From NCBI GenBank assembly GCA_963575655.1, contig CAUYTY010000195.1, positions 30,421-94,420 of the forward strand: a DNA stretch of 64,000 nt, given 5' to 3'. Each line of letters opens with the position of its first letter. Positions within the stretch are counted from its first letter, which is position 1. A model generated the notes under the pieces. The model had not been told where the DNA came from and made no database searches. It was given only the letters and a program-made list of their open reading frames with translations. This document shows, piece after piece, positions 42,651-51,631 of the stretch. This DNA comes from Gammaproteobacteria bacterium (GTDB lineage Bacteria > Pseudomonadota > Gammaproteobacteria > CAIRSR01). The position numbers and the translations under genes were made by a program.

Positions 42651-43345
42651 CAGAAATATTACGCTACCTTACGGACATACTGTCTCTGCTAACCAGCGCT
42701 ATTGTACTTGCCGGATATCATCTTTATTTGGCGTGGCAGATACGTCGAAACCCGTCATACTCAGTACGAACTTTACATGCGATCGCGCGTTCGGCATGGG
42801 TCGAAAGTGTCATGAAAAACGGGCGCGACATCCTGGCCGTGCAGACACTGCGCAACTCCACCATGGCCGCCAGCTTTCTGGCGTCCACGGCCATTCTGCT
42901 GATTGTGGGCGTTCTGAGCCTGAGCGGTCAAGGAGATAAGCTTGGAACTACCTGGCATGCATTGGGCAGTTTCAGCGATACAGATCCATCCTTGTGGCTG
43001 GTAAAACTGTTATTGCTAATCGTAGATCTATCCTTTGCCTTCTTCAGTTTCTCCCTGGCGATACGACATTTTCACCACGCTGGATATCTGCTCAACATCC
43101 CGAATCACCCGGTCATTACGCCTGCCTACGTCTCGGCCTACATAAATCAGGCCGGTAGATATTACAGTATGGGTATGCGGGCTTACTATTTTTTGTTGCC
43201 TCTGGTATTTTGGCTGTTCGGACCGATTCTCATGGTTATCGCAGTCCTAACCCTGGTTTTTATTCTTTACCATCTTGATCGCGCTGATGTTATAGATCTA
43301 GATATGCACGGCACCTTTGAAAAACCGGGAACCCCCTATCGTTAG
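42647..43345 (+). CDS. DUF599 family membrane protein
   Basis: Integral membrane protein of 232 aa with about four helices: LLTSAIVLAGYHLYLAWQI, MAASFLASTAILLIVGVLSL, LLLLIVDLSFAFFSFSL and the near-C-terminal YYFLLPLVFWLFGPILMVIAV stretch. The conserved family segment RSAWVESVMKNGRDILAVQT lies near 48-67. The GTG start overlaps the Usp stop (GTGA), so the two are coupled. The function of the family is unknown; it could be a membrane partner of the Usp protein. Confidence 0.83.
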   Translation: MTEILRYLTDILSLLTSAIVLAGYHLYLAWQIRRNPSYSVRTLHAIARSAWVESVMKNGRDILAVQTLRNSTMAASFLASTAILLIVGVLSLSGQGDKLGTTWHALGSFSDTDPSLWLVKLLLLIVDLSFAFFSFSLAIRHFHHAGYLLNIPNHPVITPAYVSAYINQAGRYYSMGMRAYYFLLPLVFWLFGPILMVIAVLTLVFILYHLDRADVIDLDMHGTFEKPGTPYR

Positions 43346-43597
43346 TTAGGGAGAGTGAGGCGCAGGCTATAACGTAACTACCTACCTATCCCTCATTGCT
43401 CAGTCACAGCCGGGGTAGAGGAAAAGAGCTTCTGAAGGCAAGCAAAAATATTCTCACTCTCGCCCTGCTTGCGGAAGGTTGTAATGACCGCCTGGAATCT
43501 GGTGAAGACGCGAGTACCATTCACAGTGCGAAATCCACCGCTAACCTTAGATTTAACCTTGGCAGGGAGGAGGTCCCGTTCAGCTTGGTTATTACTA

Positions 43598-44735
43598 ACC
43601 TGCGCGTTGGTTAGGGGACAAGCAAGTAAAAATAATCTATTATTAGTCCAACCAAAAAATAAGACATGAAATTGCTAAAATTATGAAAAATTCTGATGGA
43701 CGTTCTCTCGATCACTCTACCCTTGAGTATATAAGGCTTCAAGCAGTAAAAGCTGTACGTAAAGGAATGTCTCCTAGGGAGGTGGGCGAGATTTTCGGTA
43801 TGCACCGATCGAAGGTGTACGAATGGGTGAAGAAGGCAAAAGAGATGGGTCTAGCTACGTTAAATGCGAAACCTGTCCCTGGAAGAAAATCCTTCATCAA
43901 TGAACAGCAAGAAGGAATACTCGTATTCTGGCTGTGCGCATTTACCCCATTGGATTTTGAATTCTCGACAGTCTTATGGACAACTGAAATGATAAAGACA
44001 TTAATAGAGAGGAAATTTTCTATTTACATGAGTCGTTCCGCGGTGGGCCGTTTTTTGCGCCGCATTAATTTAACTCCACAACGGCCAGTATATCGTGCGA
44101 TAGAGAGGGACCAATTTTCAGTAGATAATTGGATTAACAAAGAGTTTCCTAGAATCAAAGAGTTGGCAAGTAATGAGGGTGCTATAATCTATTTTCTTGA
44201 TGAGGCTGGGGCGCGCACCGATTATCACGCGGGTACAACTTGGGGGCTAGAAGGTTTAACTCCCATAATTCCCTCCACTGGTGGACGTTATCGCATAAAT
44301 ATGATCGCTGCGATAACTTCTGAAGGAAAGATGCATTTCCAAATAGGTCCCTCATCGCTCAATGGTGGTGCGTTTGTTGAATATCTAAAAATTTTGGCTC
44401 AAGAGAATTCATGCCCCATCTATATTGTAACAGACGGGTATTCTGCCCATCATGCAAAAGTAGTTAAGGAATATCTGGAGACGACAAATGGAAAGGTTAA
44501 AATATTCTTTCTTCCCACCTATTCTCCACACCTTAATCCTGTCGAGCTAGTATGGAGCAATATTAAGACACAAGGAATTGCGCGTCACCTTATTCGTAAT
44601 GTGGAGGAGTTAAAAAATAAAGCTACTCAACTTTTAGAGGATTTAAAAAAATCGCCAGAGAAAGTCAGAGAACTTTTTAAAGAAGAATCCGTCCAATATG
44701 CTATTTAGCTGGAGTCCCCTAACCAACGCGCAGGT
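43598..44735 (+). mobile_element. IS630-family insertion sequence, intact
   Basis: An 1138-bp element with perfect 22-bp terminal inverted repeats (43598-43619 and 44714-44735) starting ACCTGCGCGTTGG. It is flanked by TA dinucleotides (43596-43597, 44736-44737), the target duplication typical of IS630/Tc1-mariner. It carries one transposase gene. It is AT-richer than the surroundings. It landed in an IS66 transposase relic. Confidence 0.93.
43683..44708 (+). CDS. IS630-family transposase
   Basis: DDE transposase of 341 aa. The N-terminal helix-turn-helix (SPREVGEIFGMHRSKVYEWV, about 34-53) and a second winged-helix region (SRSAVGRFLRRINLTPQRP) bind the ends. The catalytic triad is seen in YFLDEAG (Asp near 173), YIVTDGYSAHH (Asp near 255) and SPHLNPVELVW (Glu near 291). 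The frame is full length and uninterrupted, so the element may still be active. It fills almost the whole IS between the terminal repeats. Confidence 0.95.
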   Translation: MKNSDGRSLDHSTLEYIRLQAVKAVRKGMSPREVGEIFGMHRSKVYEWVKKAKEMGLATLNAKPVPGRKSFINEQQEGILVFWLCAFTPLDFEFSTVLWTTEMIKTLIERKFSIYMSRSAVGRFLRRINLTPQRPVYRAIERDQFSVDNWINKEFPRIKELASNEGAIIYFLDEAGARTDYHAGTTWGLEGLTPIIPSTGGRYRINMIAAITSEGKMHFQIGPSSLNGGAFVEYLKILAQENSCPIYIVTDGYSAHHAKVVKEYLETTNGKVKIFFLPTYSPHLNPVELVWSNIKTQGIARHLIRNVEELKNKATQLLEDLKKSPEKVRELFKEESVQYAI

Positions 44736-44836
44736 TAGTAGTGAACGGGACACCGGCTTCCAAGTTTCTGTACGGGTTGAGGGAATTATTCCTAGAGGTA
44801 GCGCGTAAATTATTCATGCACCAACGCCTATGGCAA

Positions 44837-44913
44837 GTAGACATTATCCGAAACCTCCCCCTCTCCCCCCGGGGGGAGAGGGGAGAAAAGCGCGCTAGGT
44901 AGCAACTTGGGTT
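44837..44913. repeat. Chimeric palindromic element (family B left end, family A right end)
   Basis: The left end TAGACATTATCCGAAACC matches the family B terminus of 62196-62465 with few differences. The right 38 bp, ending CTAGGTAGCAACTTGGGTT, are identical to family A copy 28526-28616. The centre is CTCTCCCCCCGGGGGGAGAG. The remaining intergenic DNA to 45010 shows no gene; it contains GCCACAGATGTGGC, a small palindrome near 44956-44969. Confidence 0.6.
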
Positions 44914-45010
44914 AATTATTCAAAACTCCGAGTAATTATTTCCGCAGGCTTGGCCTTGCCACAGATGTGGCTAAGGTTGTCCAAAATTTAGTAGGTAGTT
45001 ACAGGTATGT

Positions 45011-45700
45011 TTAGGCTGTCCCGAGAACAAATCGATAGCCTACTCCTGTTTCCGTAATGAGGTATTTGGGTTGGGAAGGATCTTCCTCTATTTTCTTACG
45101 CAATGATCGCATGTAGACGCGAACATAATGGCTATCGTTTGCATGGGACGGTCCCCACACATTTTTGAGTAGCTGGCTATGAGTTAAAACACTATCTGGA
45201 TGACTGATCAGATAGCTCAGTAAACGATATTCGGTGGGCGTTAGATGAAGGGGTTCTCCCGTATGTTCAACGATCCTTCTCCCAAGATCGACACGTATCT
45301 TACCGAATTCAATGACTGTAATACCGTCAATGTGAGAGTTACGCCGCAACTGCGCACGAACGCGAGCCTGCAATTCTGCTGAACCAAATGGTTTTGTTAG
45401 ATAATCATCAGCACCTGCATCCAGAGCCTCCACCTTATCAATTTCAGTCGTTCGCGCCGACAGCACAATAATCGGAATGCTTGACCAGGTTCGCACATCA
45501 CGGATGAAATCCACACCATCACCATCGGGCAGACCGAGATCAAGCACTATCAGTTCTGGTTGGCGCGTACCAGTCTCGATAAGGCCACGCTGCATGGAAT
45601 TGGCCTCATGGACTTGGTAACCTTCCATTTCCAGCGTCATTTTTATAAAACGCCGGATCTTTGGTTCATCCTCGATCACGATAATTATGGGTACACTCAT
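45011..45700 (-). CDS. kdpE: KdpE response regulator
   Basis: OmpR-family regulator of 229 aa that activates the kdp operon under potassium limitation. The receiver domain has ELIVLDLGLPDGDG with the phospho-acceptor Asp near 53, and LTKPF. The C-terminal winged helix shows the family motif LTPTEYRLLSYLISHPDSVL and the recognition segment HYVRVYMRSLRKKIE. It begins 2 bp after the kdpD stop and is the last gene of the minus-strand kdp cluster. Confidence 0.95.
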   Translation of the reverse strand: MSVPIIIVIEDEPKIRRFIKMTLEMEGYQVHEANSMQRGLIETGTRQPELIVLDLGLPDGDGVDFIRDVRTWSSIPIIVLSARTTEIDKVEALDAGADDYLTKPFGSAELQARVRAQLRRNSHIDGITVIEFGKIRVDLGRRIVEHTGEPLHLTPTEYRLLSYLISHPDSVLTHSQLLKNVWGPSHANDSHYVRVYMRSLRKKIEEDPSQPKYLITETGVGYRFVLGTA

Positions 45701-45702
45701 TT

Positions 45703-48417
45703 CTATGGATTCTCCTCTTCAGCAATATTGACTATTGGAGGATTGCCACGTGGCAGAGAAAAAACAAAGCGTGCACCACCATTTCGACAGTTTTCGGCTC
45801 GGATGGTGCCGTCGTGCGCTTCCAGAATAGCGCGACAAATCGCTAGTCCCAAACCAACTCCCGGTGTTACACTTTCCTTGCGGCCACGCTCGAACTTGTT
45901 GAATATCTCCTTTTCTTTTCCTATGGGCAATCCTGGACCATTGTCCTCAACCCATACTTCCACATAATCACGATCACCGTGAGCAGCGCCGATGCTGATC
46001 CTGCCTCCAGGATGCGTGTATTTGGCTGCATTTTCCAGAAGATTTGAAAATACTCGCTCAATTAACACTGCATCGTATTTAAGTAGAGGTAGATCGTCTG
46101 GTAAGTTAACAGTGATTTGATGATTCGCAACCATCGAGTGAACCGTTTTCAGGGCACTACCTATGACTTCTTCTAGTGTCTGCCATGCTAGATTGAGTTT
46201 GATTGTACCGGATTGTAGACGCGCCATGTCGAGTAGATTGTTGACTAACGAATTCATGTGCAATGCTGCTTCCCGTATTGAAATAGTAATTTCAAGTTGC
46301 TGTCCTGTTGATGGTGGTTGTATCATTAACATTGAATCAGCCAGGCCAACCAGTGCTGCGAGTGGTGTACGTAGATCGTGGGAAATTGCCGATAGTAACG
46401 AATTGCGTAAGCGCTCTGATTCCATCTGTAAGGTAGTGGTCTGAGCAACATTCACGTAATGGACACGTTCGAGCGAGATGGCAATTAATCGGGCAAAAGT
46501 ATCAAGTAGGCGCAGTTGCTCGGGAGCCATTAGCCGTCGCGGATTACGTGGCTCCAGCACTAATACCCCACGGGTACGCATCGGGGCCTTCAAGGGGACA
46601 TAAAGAACAGGACTGCCTGGTAATGTATCCGTACCGCAACCGGCCTCACTGCAATGATCGAAAGCCCACTGTCCGACGCCAATATCGAAGATTAGGCCGC
46701 TTCCTGCGGTACGGACAGGCTCGCTGAGTCGATCGTTGTCATCGGCCAACAAAATAACGGATTTGGTGCCAAACTCGGTTTCGGCAAAATGTTGGCTGAT
46801 TTCGGCAATTTGTTCGACCATCAGCGCTCCCGACAGATCGCGTGACATTTCGTAGAGGGCGCGTACGCGTTGCTCGCGACGACTAGCGACATTGGCTTGA
46901 TATTTCAGTCCGGTAGTAAGCTTGGCGATCACGAGGCCAACCACCAGCATGACCGAAAAGGTCATCAGATACTGCACATCGCCGACCGCGAAGGAAAGGC
47001 GTGGCGTTACATAGAAGAAATCGAAGGCAGCAACGTTAAGAAAGGAAGCCATGAGCGAAGGTCCAAGTCCGTAGCGGACAGAGACCACCACGACTGCCAG
47101 CAAGAAAAGCATGACGATATTGGCAAGATCGAATACCGAATGCAGTGGCGCGGCAATTGAAATAGCAAAACCACAAACGGCTACGCTCAGTGCATAGGAC
47201 TGCCAGGGTGCTTTTAAGCGATTAAACCACGACTCATTCGATTCGTCTGTTCGATAATCCGTAGGTTTTCTAGAATTTCCTTCATCCCGTGACACCTGAA
47301 TAATATCGAGATCCGCAGCCTGCATGCCGACACAATCAGCGAACGAACGATACCAAGGCCACCAAGAACGCGTCTGATCGCGTCCGACAATCACCTTGGA
47401 AAGATTATGATCACGAGCGTAATTGATAACTACTTCGGCGACATTGCGGCCGGAAAGCGTTACGGTTTCAGCGCCTATCTCCTGCGCCAGTTTGAGACTC
47501 TTGAGAATGCGTTGACGCTGCTGTTCCGAAAGGCGCTGCAACTCCGGCGTTTCGACGTACAGCGCATGCCACGGCACATCAAGACGTGTGGCAATACGGG
47601 CGGTGCTACGGATGATACGGTCGTTCCCTTCGCCAGGACCAATGCAGGCCAGCAGCGACTCCCGAGTTTGCCATACCGACGAGACGGATTGATCGTGCCG
47701 GTATTTGAGCATCTGGTTATCAACGCGATCCGCCGTGCGGCGTAAGGCGAGTTCACGCAGTGCAATCAAATTGCCCTTGCGGAAGAAATTCTGGATCGCG
47801 CGCTCTGCCTGGTGAGGAAGGTAAACCTTTCCTTCTTTCAATCGCTGCAACAATTCATCCGGCGGAAGATCGACGAGTACAACCTCATCGGCGACATCAA
47901 AGACACGATCGGGCACCGTTTCCCATACCCGAATACCAGTAATTCCGCCGACCACGTCATTGAGGGTTTCCAGGTGCTGAACATTGACCGTCGAATAGAC
48001 ATCGATACCCGCCACCAGCAATTCCTCAACATCCTGCCAACGCTTGGGATGACGTGACCCTGGGACGTTAGAATGGGCAAGTTCATCGATTAGGATTAGT
48101 GCCGGTTTGCGCGCCAAAGCCCCGTCAATGTCGAATTCCTTCAACAGTTTATCGCGGTAAGAAACGTCCTTGAGCGGAAGGCGTTCCAGACCCTCCAGCA
48201 AGGACTCGGTTTCCTTGCGGCCATGGGTTTCCACGACACCAATGACAATGTCCGTACCTTGAAGGGTCTGCTGGCGCGCGGCCGACAACATGGCGTAGGT
48301 CTTACCAACGCCGGCCGAGGCGCCGAAGAATATCTTCAGATCGCCGCGCGCGGCACGAATTTCCTCTTCTTTAATTTTATCGAGGAGCCAGTCAGGATCG
48401 GGACGAGTATTGGTCAT
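45703..48417 (-). CDS. kdpD: KdpD sensor histidine kinase
   Basis: Potassium/turgor sensor kinase of 904 aa. The N-terminal KdpD domain has Walker A GASAGVGKT near residues 31-39 and LIDELAHSNVPGSRH. A Usp-like domain (about 250-375, IACIGPGEGNDRI type) follows. Four membrane helices span about 400-500 (SYALSVAVCGFAISIAAPL, VVSVRYGLGPSLMASFLNVAAF). A GAF-like domain precedes HisKA with its histidine near 680 (SAISHDLRTPLAAL), then the HATPase (NLLENAAKYTH, GVGLGLAICRAI). Domain order and length match E. coli KdpD (894 aa). Confidence 0.96.
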   Translation of the reverse strand: MTNTRPDPDWLLDKIKEEEIRAARGDLKIFFGASAGVGKTYAMLSAARQQTLQGTDIVIGVVETHGRKETESLLEGLERLPLKDVSYRDKLLKEFDIDGALARKPALILIDELAHSNVPGSRHPKRWQDVEELLVAGIDVYSTVNVQHLETLNDVVGGITGIRVWETVPDRVFDVADEVVLVDLPPDELLQRLKEGKVYLPHQAERAIQNFFRKGNLIALRELALRRTADRVDNQMLKYRHDQSVSSVWQTRESLLACIGPGEGNDRIIRSTARIATRLDVPWHALYVETPELQRLSEQQRQRILKSLKLAQEIGAETVTLSGRNVAEVVINYARDHNLSKVIVGRDQTRSWWPWYRSFADCVGMQAADLDIIQVSRDEGNSRKPTDYRTDESNESWFNRLKAPWQSYALSVAVCGFAISIAAPLHSVFDLANIVMLFLLAVVVVSVRYGLGPSLMASFLNVAAFDFFYVTPRLSFAVGDVQYLMTFSVMLVVGLVIAKLTTGLKYQANVASRREQRVRALYEMSRDLSGALMVEQIAEISQHFAETEFGTKSVILLADDNDRLSEPVRTAGSGLIFDIGVGQWAFDHCSEAGCGTDTLPGSPVLYVPLKAPMRTRGVLVLEPRNPRRLMAPEQLRLLDTFARLIAISLERVHYVNVAQTTTLQMESERLRNSLLSAISHDLRTPLAALVGLADSMLMIQPPSTGQQLEITISIREAALHMNSLVNNLLDMARLQSGTIKLNLAWQTLEEVIGSALKTVHSMVANHQITVNLPDDLPLLKYDAVLIERVFSNLLENAAKYTHPGGRISIGAAHGDRDYVEVWVEDNGPGLPIGKEKEIFNKFERGRKESVTPGVGLGLAICRAILEAHDGTIRAENCRNGGARFVFSLPRGNPPIVNIAEEENP

Positions 48418-48457
48418 TTAATAACGAGAGGAAATGTAAATGGGGGCAGGCATGAAA

Positions 48458-48847
48458 TCATTTGTTCCTACACGGAAAGCTTTCGCCCAAGGCTGCTATC
48501 ACTACCGCCACGGCATCCTCGTTAACCGTTGCCAAATGCTCTTTCATATACTTCGACACGATGCCATAGATCCGCTCAGCATTCACGTTGCTGGGCGGAC
48601 ACCAAGTGCTGCCGTGCGTGTTATCGGCGATGCCGGTCACATAGCCACGGAAATAGGCAGCTTTGATCTCTGGGTCGTTACGATCGTAGGCAATCCGCAA
48701 TTTATCTAACGCATCCGCGCGGTGGTAGTAACTGGTGGCCTGTACCGGATTGGCCAGGAATACCGAAAACAGTCCATAGAGGAATCCCTTCCTGTTGATC
48801 CCCTTGAGACGTTCCCAGGCCGCGGAGAGAGACTTACGCATGTTCAT
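48458..48847 (-). CDS. Rap1a/Tai-like small protein inside the kdp operon
   Basis: Protein of 129 aa between kdpC and kdpD. The N-terminus has a hydrophobic stretch (FLYGLFSVFLANPVQA) that may be a signal peptide. The C-terminal half resembles Rap1a/Tai domains: RGYVTGIADNTHGSTWCPP, then a helix (AERIYGIVSKYMKEHL) and the final ALGESFPC, with two cysteines that could form a disulfide. Known members of that domain are periplasmic immunity proteins to T6SS amidases, but the domain also occurs outside secretion loci. Here no effector or T6SS gene is nearby, and a link to potassium uptake is only inference from position. Confidence 0.65.
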   Translation of the reverse strand: MNMRKSLSAAWERLKGINRKGFLYGLFSVFLANPVQATSYYHRADALDKLRIAYDRNDPEIKAAYFRGYVTGIADNTHGSTWCPPSNVNAERIYGIVSKYMKEHLATVNEDAVAVVIAALGESFPCRNK

Positions 48848-48872
48848 TCTCCTTGAGGAAATTGTCGGACTA

Positions 48873-49448
48873 CTATGGATGTATCGTATCGAGAGCCAGG
48901 TTCAGCTTGAGTACGTTAACCCGTGCCTCGCCGAAGATTCCCCATTGGGGGCCTTCCGTATGTGCGTCGATTAAGGTCGCCACTCGTTCCGGCGACAGCT
49001 TACGCACATTGGCGATCCGCGCGATCTGGTAGCGGGCCGCCACCGGGCTGATATGCGGGTCAAGGCCGCTACCGGATGCTGTGACCAGATCCGCCGGAAT
49101 CGGTAACTTGTTATCCGGATCCACCACCTTGAGGGCCTCGATGCGCCCTTTGACGGCGTCGATTAGTGCCGGATTCAACGGCCCTTGGTTCGACCCACCT
49201 GATGCAATACCGTTGTAGGGTTGTGGCGCGGTGGCCGAGGGTCGTCCCCAGAAATATTTCGGGTTGGTAAAATTCTGGCCGATCAATTCCGATCCTACCG
49301 TTTTACCGTTCTTGACGATCAAACTTCCCGCTACTGTCCAGGGAAAAAATATTTGCGAGATTTCGGTTACCACGACGGGATAGACGATACCGGTAATGGC
49401 GGATAGTAATATGAATAGTGTGATGGCGGGACGTAACAGTGTTTTCAT
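48873..49448 (-). CDS. kdpC: KdpC potassium-transporting ATPase subunit
   Basis: Accessory subunit of the Kdp P-type ATPase, 191 aa. It has one N-terminal membrane helix (AITLFILLSAITGIVYPVVV). Family motifs follow: IGQNFTNPKYFWGRPSATA, GGSNQGP and ASGSGLDPHISPVAARYQI. It is a normal length. It follows kdpB by 29 bp and precedes the Rap1a/Tai-like gene. Confidence 0.96.
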   Translation of the reverse strand: MKTLLRPAITLFILLSAITGIVYPVVVTEISQIFFPWTVAGSLIVKNGKTVGSELIGQNFTNPKYFWGRPSATAPQPYNGIASGGSNQGPLNPALIDAVKGRIEALKVVDPDNKLPIPADLVTASGSGLDPHISPVAARYQIARIANVRKLSPERVATLIDAHTEGPQWGIFGEARVNVLKLNLALDTIHP

Positions 49449-49477
49449 GGAGGCATGTGTCCGTTTTCTAGCTTTCT

Positions 49478-51616
49478 CTAGGCGAGACCGACGACAGTGA
49501 TCAGCATGTCGATCAGCTTGATACCAATGAAGGGTGCAACGAGGCCGCCCAAACCATAGATCACCAAATTGCGACGCAGTAGCACAGCGGCGCCCAGAGG
49601 GTGGTACTTCACGCCCTTCAGCGCCAGCGGGATCAGGAATATGATGATCAACGCATTGAAGATTAGCGCCGAGAGAATGGCCGAGGCGGGGCTCGCAAGC
49701 TTCATAACGTTGAGTGCTGCGAGTTGCGGGTAAGTGGTGACGAAGGCTGCCGGGATAATTGCAAAGTACTTGGAGACATCGTTAGCAATACTGAAGGTTG
49801 TCAACGAACCGCGCGTCATCAGCATCTGCTTACCGGTTTCCACTACTTCGATCAACTTCGTCGGATTGGAATCAAGGTCCACCATGTTGCCAGCTTCCTT
49901 CGCGGCTTGGGTACCCGTATTCATGGCCACGGCTACGTCGGCCTGGGCCAGTGCCGGGGCATCGTTGGTGCCATCACCAGTCATGGCGACCAGGCGACCT
50001 GCGGCTTGGTGCTGACGAATCAAGGCCAGTTTTGCTTCCGGTGTGGCCTCGGCGAGGAAGTCATCGACGCCAGCCTCGGCGGCAATGGCCGCTGCTGTGA
50101 GACGGTTGTCGCCGGTGATCATGATGGTGCGGATGCCCATCCTTCGCAGTTCCGCGAAGCGTTCTTTGATGCCCCCCTTGACGATGTCCTTGAGTTCGAC
50201 GACACCAAGAACGCGTGTACCCTCAGCCACCACCAGGGGCGTACTGCCACGGCGTGAGACATCCTCCACGCTGGTGAGTACCGAGCGCGGAAAGTGACCG
50301 CCAAGACCTTCCACATGTTTACGGATGGCGCTGGCGGCACCCTTGCGGATCTGGCTGCCATGCACATCGACACCACTCATGCAGGTATGGGCCGAGAAAT
50401 GGATGAAACGGGCATCCAGCGAATGAATATCGCGGCTGCGCAGACCGAATTTCTGCTTGGCTAGCACCATGATGCTGCGGCCTTCCGGCGTCTCGTCGGC
50501 GAACGACGCGAGTTGAGCTGCACCTGCCAATTCCGTTTCTTGCACGCCATCGGCAGGCAGAAAGGCTGCGGCCTGGCGATTGCCGAGGGTAATGGTGCCG
50601 GTCTTGTCCATCAACAGTACATCCACATCACCAGCGGCCTCGACGGCGCGACCAGAGGTGGCGATGACGTTGGCTTGCATCATGCGACTCATGCCGGCAA
50701 CGCCGATAGCGGAAAGTAGGCCAGCAATTGTCGTTGGGATCAGGCAGACCAGCAGGGCAATGAGCACCGTGATGGTCACGGGCGTACCAACCTTCGCTAC
50801 CTCGACGCTGAACATCGAAAACGGCAGCAGGGTAACAGTGACCGCAAGGAAAACAATGGTCAGCGCCACCAGCAAAATGGTCAGAGCAATCTCGTTGGGC
50901 GTCTTTTGGCGCTTGGCATTTTCCACCATCGCAATCATGCGGTCGACGAAGGTCTCGCCGGGATTGACCATTACGCGAATGATGAGCCAGTCGGATAACA
51001 CACGAGTACCGCCGGTCACAGCCGAGAAATCACCCCCCGACTCGCGGATAACAGGCGCCGATTCGCCGGTGATTGCGGATTCGTCGACCGAGGCAACCCC
51101 CTCTATGACCTCGCCGTCAGCCGGGATGGTTTCGCCAGCGTGAACGATGACGCAGTCGCCTTTGCGCAGATCTGAGGCAAGGACGTTCTCGTGGTATTGC
51201 GATGCGTCCCCCACCTTCGAGACGAAATCCTCCGGGTGTAGCTCCATACCTGCCACCGTCACCTCATCGGCGGTATGGTACGGCCCCTGGATCTTCTTGG
51301 CCCAGGTATCTCTCTTCAAGCCACGCAGAGATGCCGCCTGGGCCTTGCTACGACCCTCCGCGAGCGCTTCGGCGAAATTGGCGAATAGCACCGTAAACCA
51401 CAACCACAGTGCGACAGTGAGGATGAATCCGGTTGATGCCTCACCTTGGCCGACCAATGCCTGCATCCAAAGCACCGTGGTCAGAATGCTGCCGATGTAC
51501 ACTACGAACATCACCGGGTTGCGCCACTGTACAGCCGGATTCAATTTCCTGAATGAATCGACCATTGCCGGTTTTACCAGCACCAAATCGAACATTGCGA
51601 GTTTTTTGTGTGTCAT
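49478..51616 (-). CDS. kdpB: KdpB potassium-transporting ATPase catalytic subunit
   Basis: P-type ATPase subunit of 712 aa that is phosphorylated during K+ transport. The phosphorylation site is [10 protein letters not shown], the actuator loop is ITGESAPVI, and the hinge is [20 protein letters not shown]. Serine is also present at ITGES-adjacent positions, as in KdpB regulation. About seven membrane helices are visible. It is somewhat longer than E. coli KdpB (682 aa), mostly at the N-terminus. It sits 15 bp after kdpA. Confidence 0.97.
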   Translation of the reverse strand: MTHKKLAMFDLVLVKPAMVDSFRKLNPAVQWRNPVMFVVYIGSILTTVLWMQALVGQGEASTGFILTVALWLWFTVLFANFAEALAEGRSKAQAASLRGLKRDTWAKKIQGPYHTADEVTVAGMELHPEDFVSKVGDASQYHENVLASDLRKGDCVIVHAGETIPADGEVIEGVASVDESAITGESAPVIRESGGDFSAVTGGTRVLSDWLIIRVMVNPGETFVDRMIAMVENAKRQKTPNEIALTILLVALTIVFLAVTVTLLPFSMFSVEVAKVGTPVTITVLIALLVCLIPTTIAGLLSAIGVAGMSRMMQANVIATSGRAVEAAGDVDVLLMDKTGTITLGNRQAAAFLPADGVQETELAGAAQLASFADETPEGRSIMVLAKQKFGLRSRDIHSLDARFIHFSAHTCMSGVDVHGSQIRKGAASAIRKHVEGLGGHFPRSVLTSVEDVSRRGSTPLVVAEGTRVLGVVELKDIVKGGIKERFAELRRMGIRTIMITGDNRLTAAAIAAEAGVDDFLAEATPEAKLALIRQHQAAGRLVAMTGDGTNDAPALAQADVAVAMNTGTQAAKEAGNMVDLDSNPTKLIEVVETGKQMLMTRGSLTTFSIANDVSKYFAIIPAAFVTTYPQLAALNVMKLASPASAILSALIFNALIIIFLIPLALKGVKYHPLGAAVLLRRNLVIYGLGGLVAPFIGIKLIDMLITVVGLA

Positions 51617-51631
51617 GATTTTTTCTTCGTT

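Larger units (their letters stand above)
43393..44820 (-). pseudogene. IS66-type transposase C-terminal relic, interrupted by an IS630-family element
   Basis: Minus-strand reading gives SNNQAERDLLPAKVKSKVSG and TFRKQGESENIFACL, the C-terminal hallmark of IS66 transposases (NNQAERDLR...K.SG...RKQG). It ends at a stop at 43393. Upstream codons (NPYRNLEAGVPFTT) lie on the other side of the IS630-family element. Removing that element and one TA restores the frame exactly. The 5' part of the gene is missing. Confidence 0.7.
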
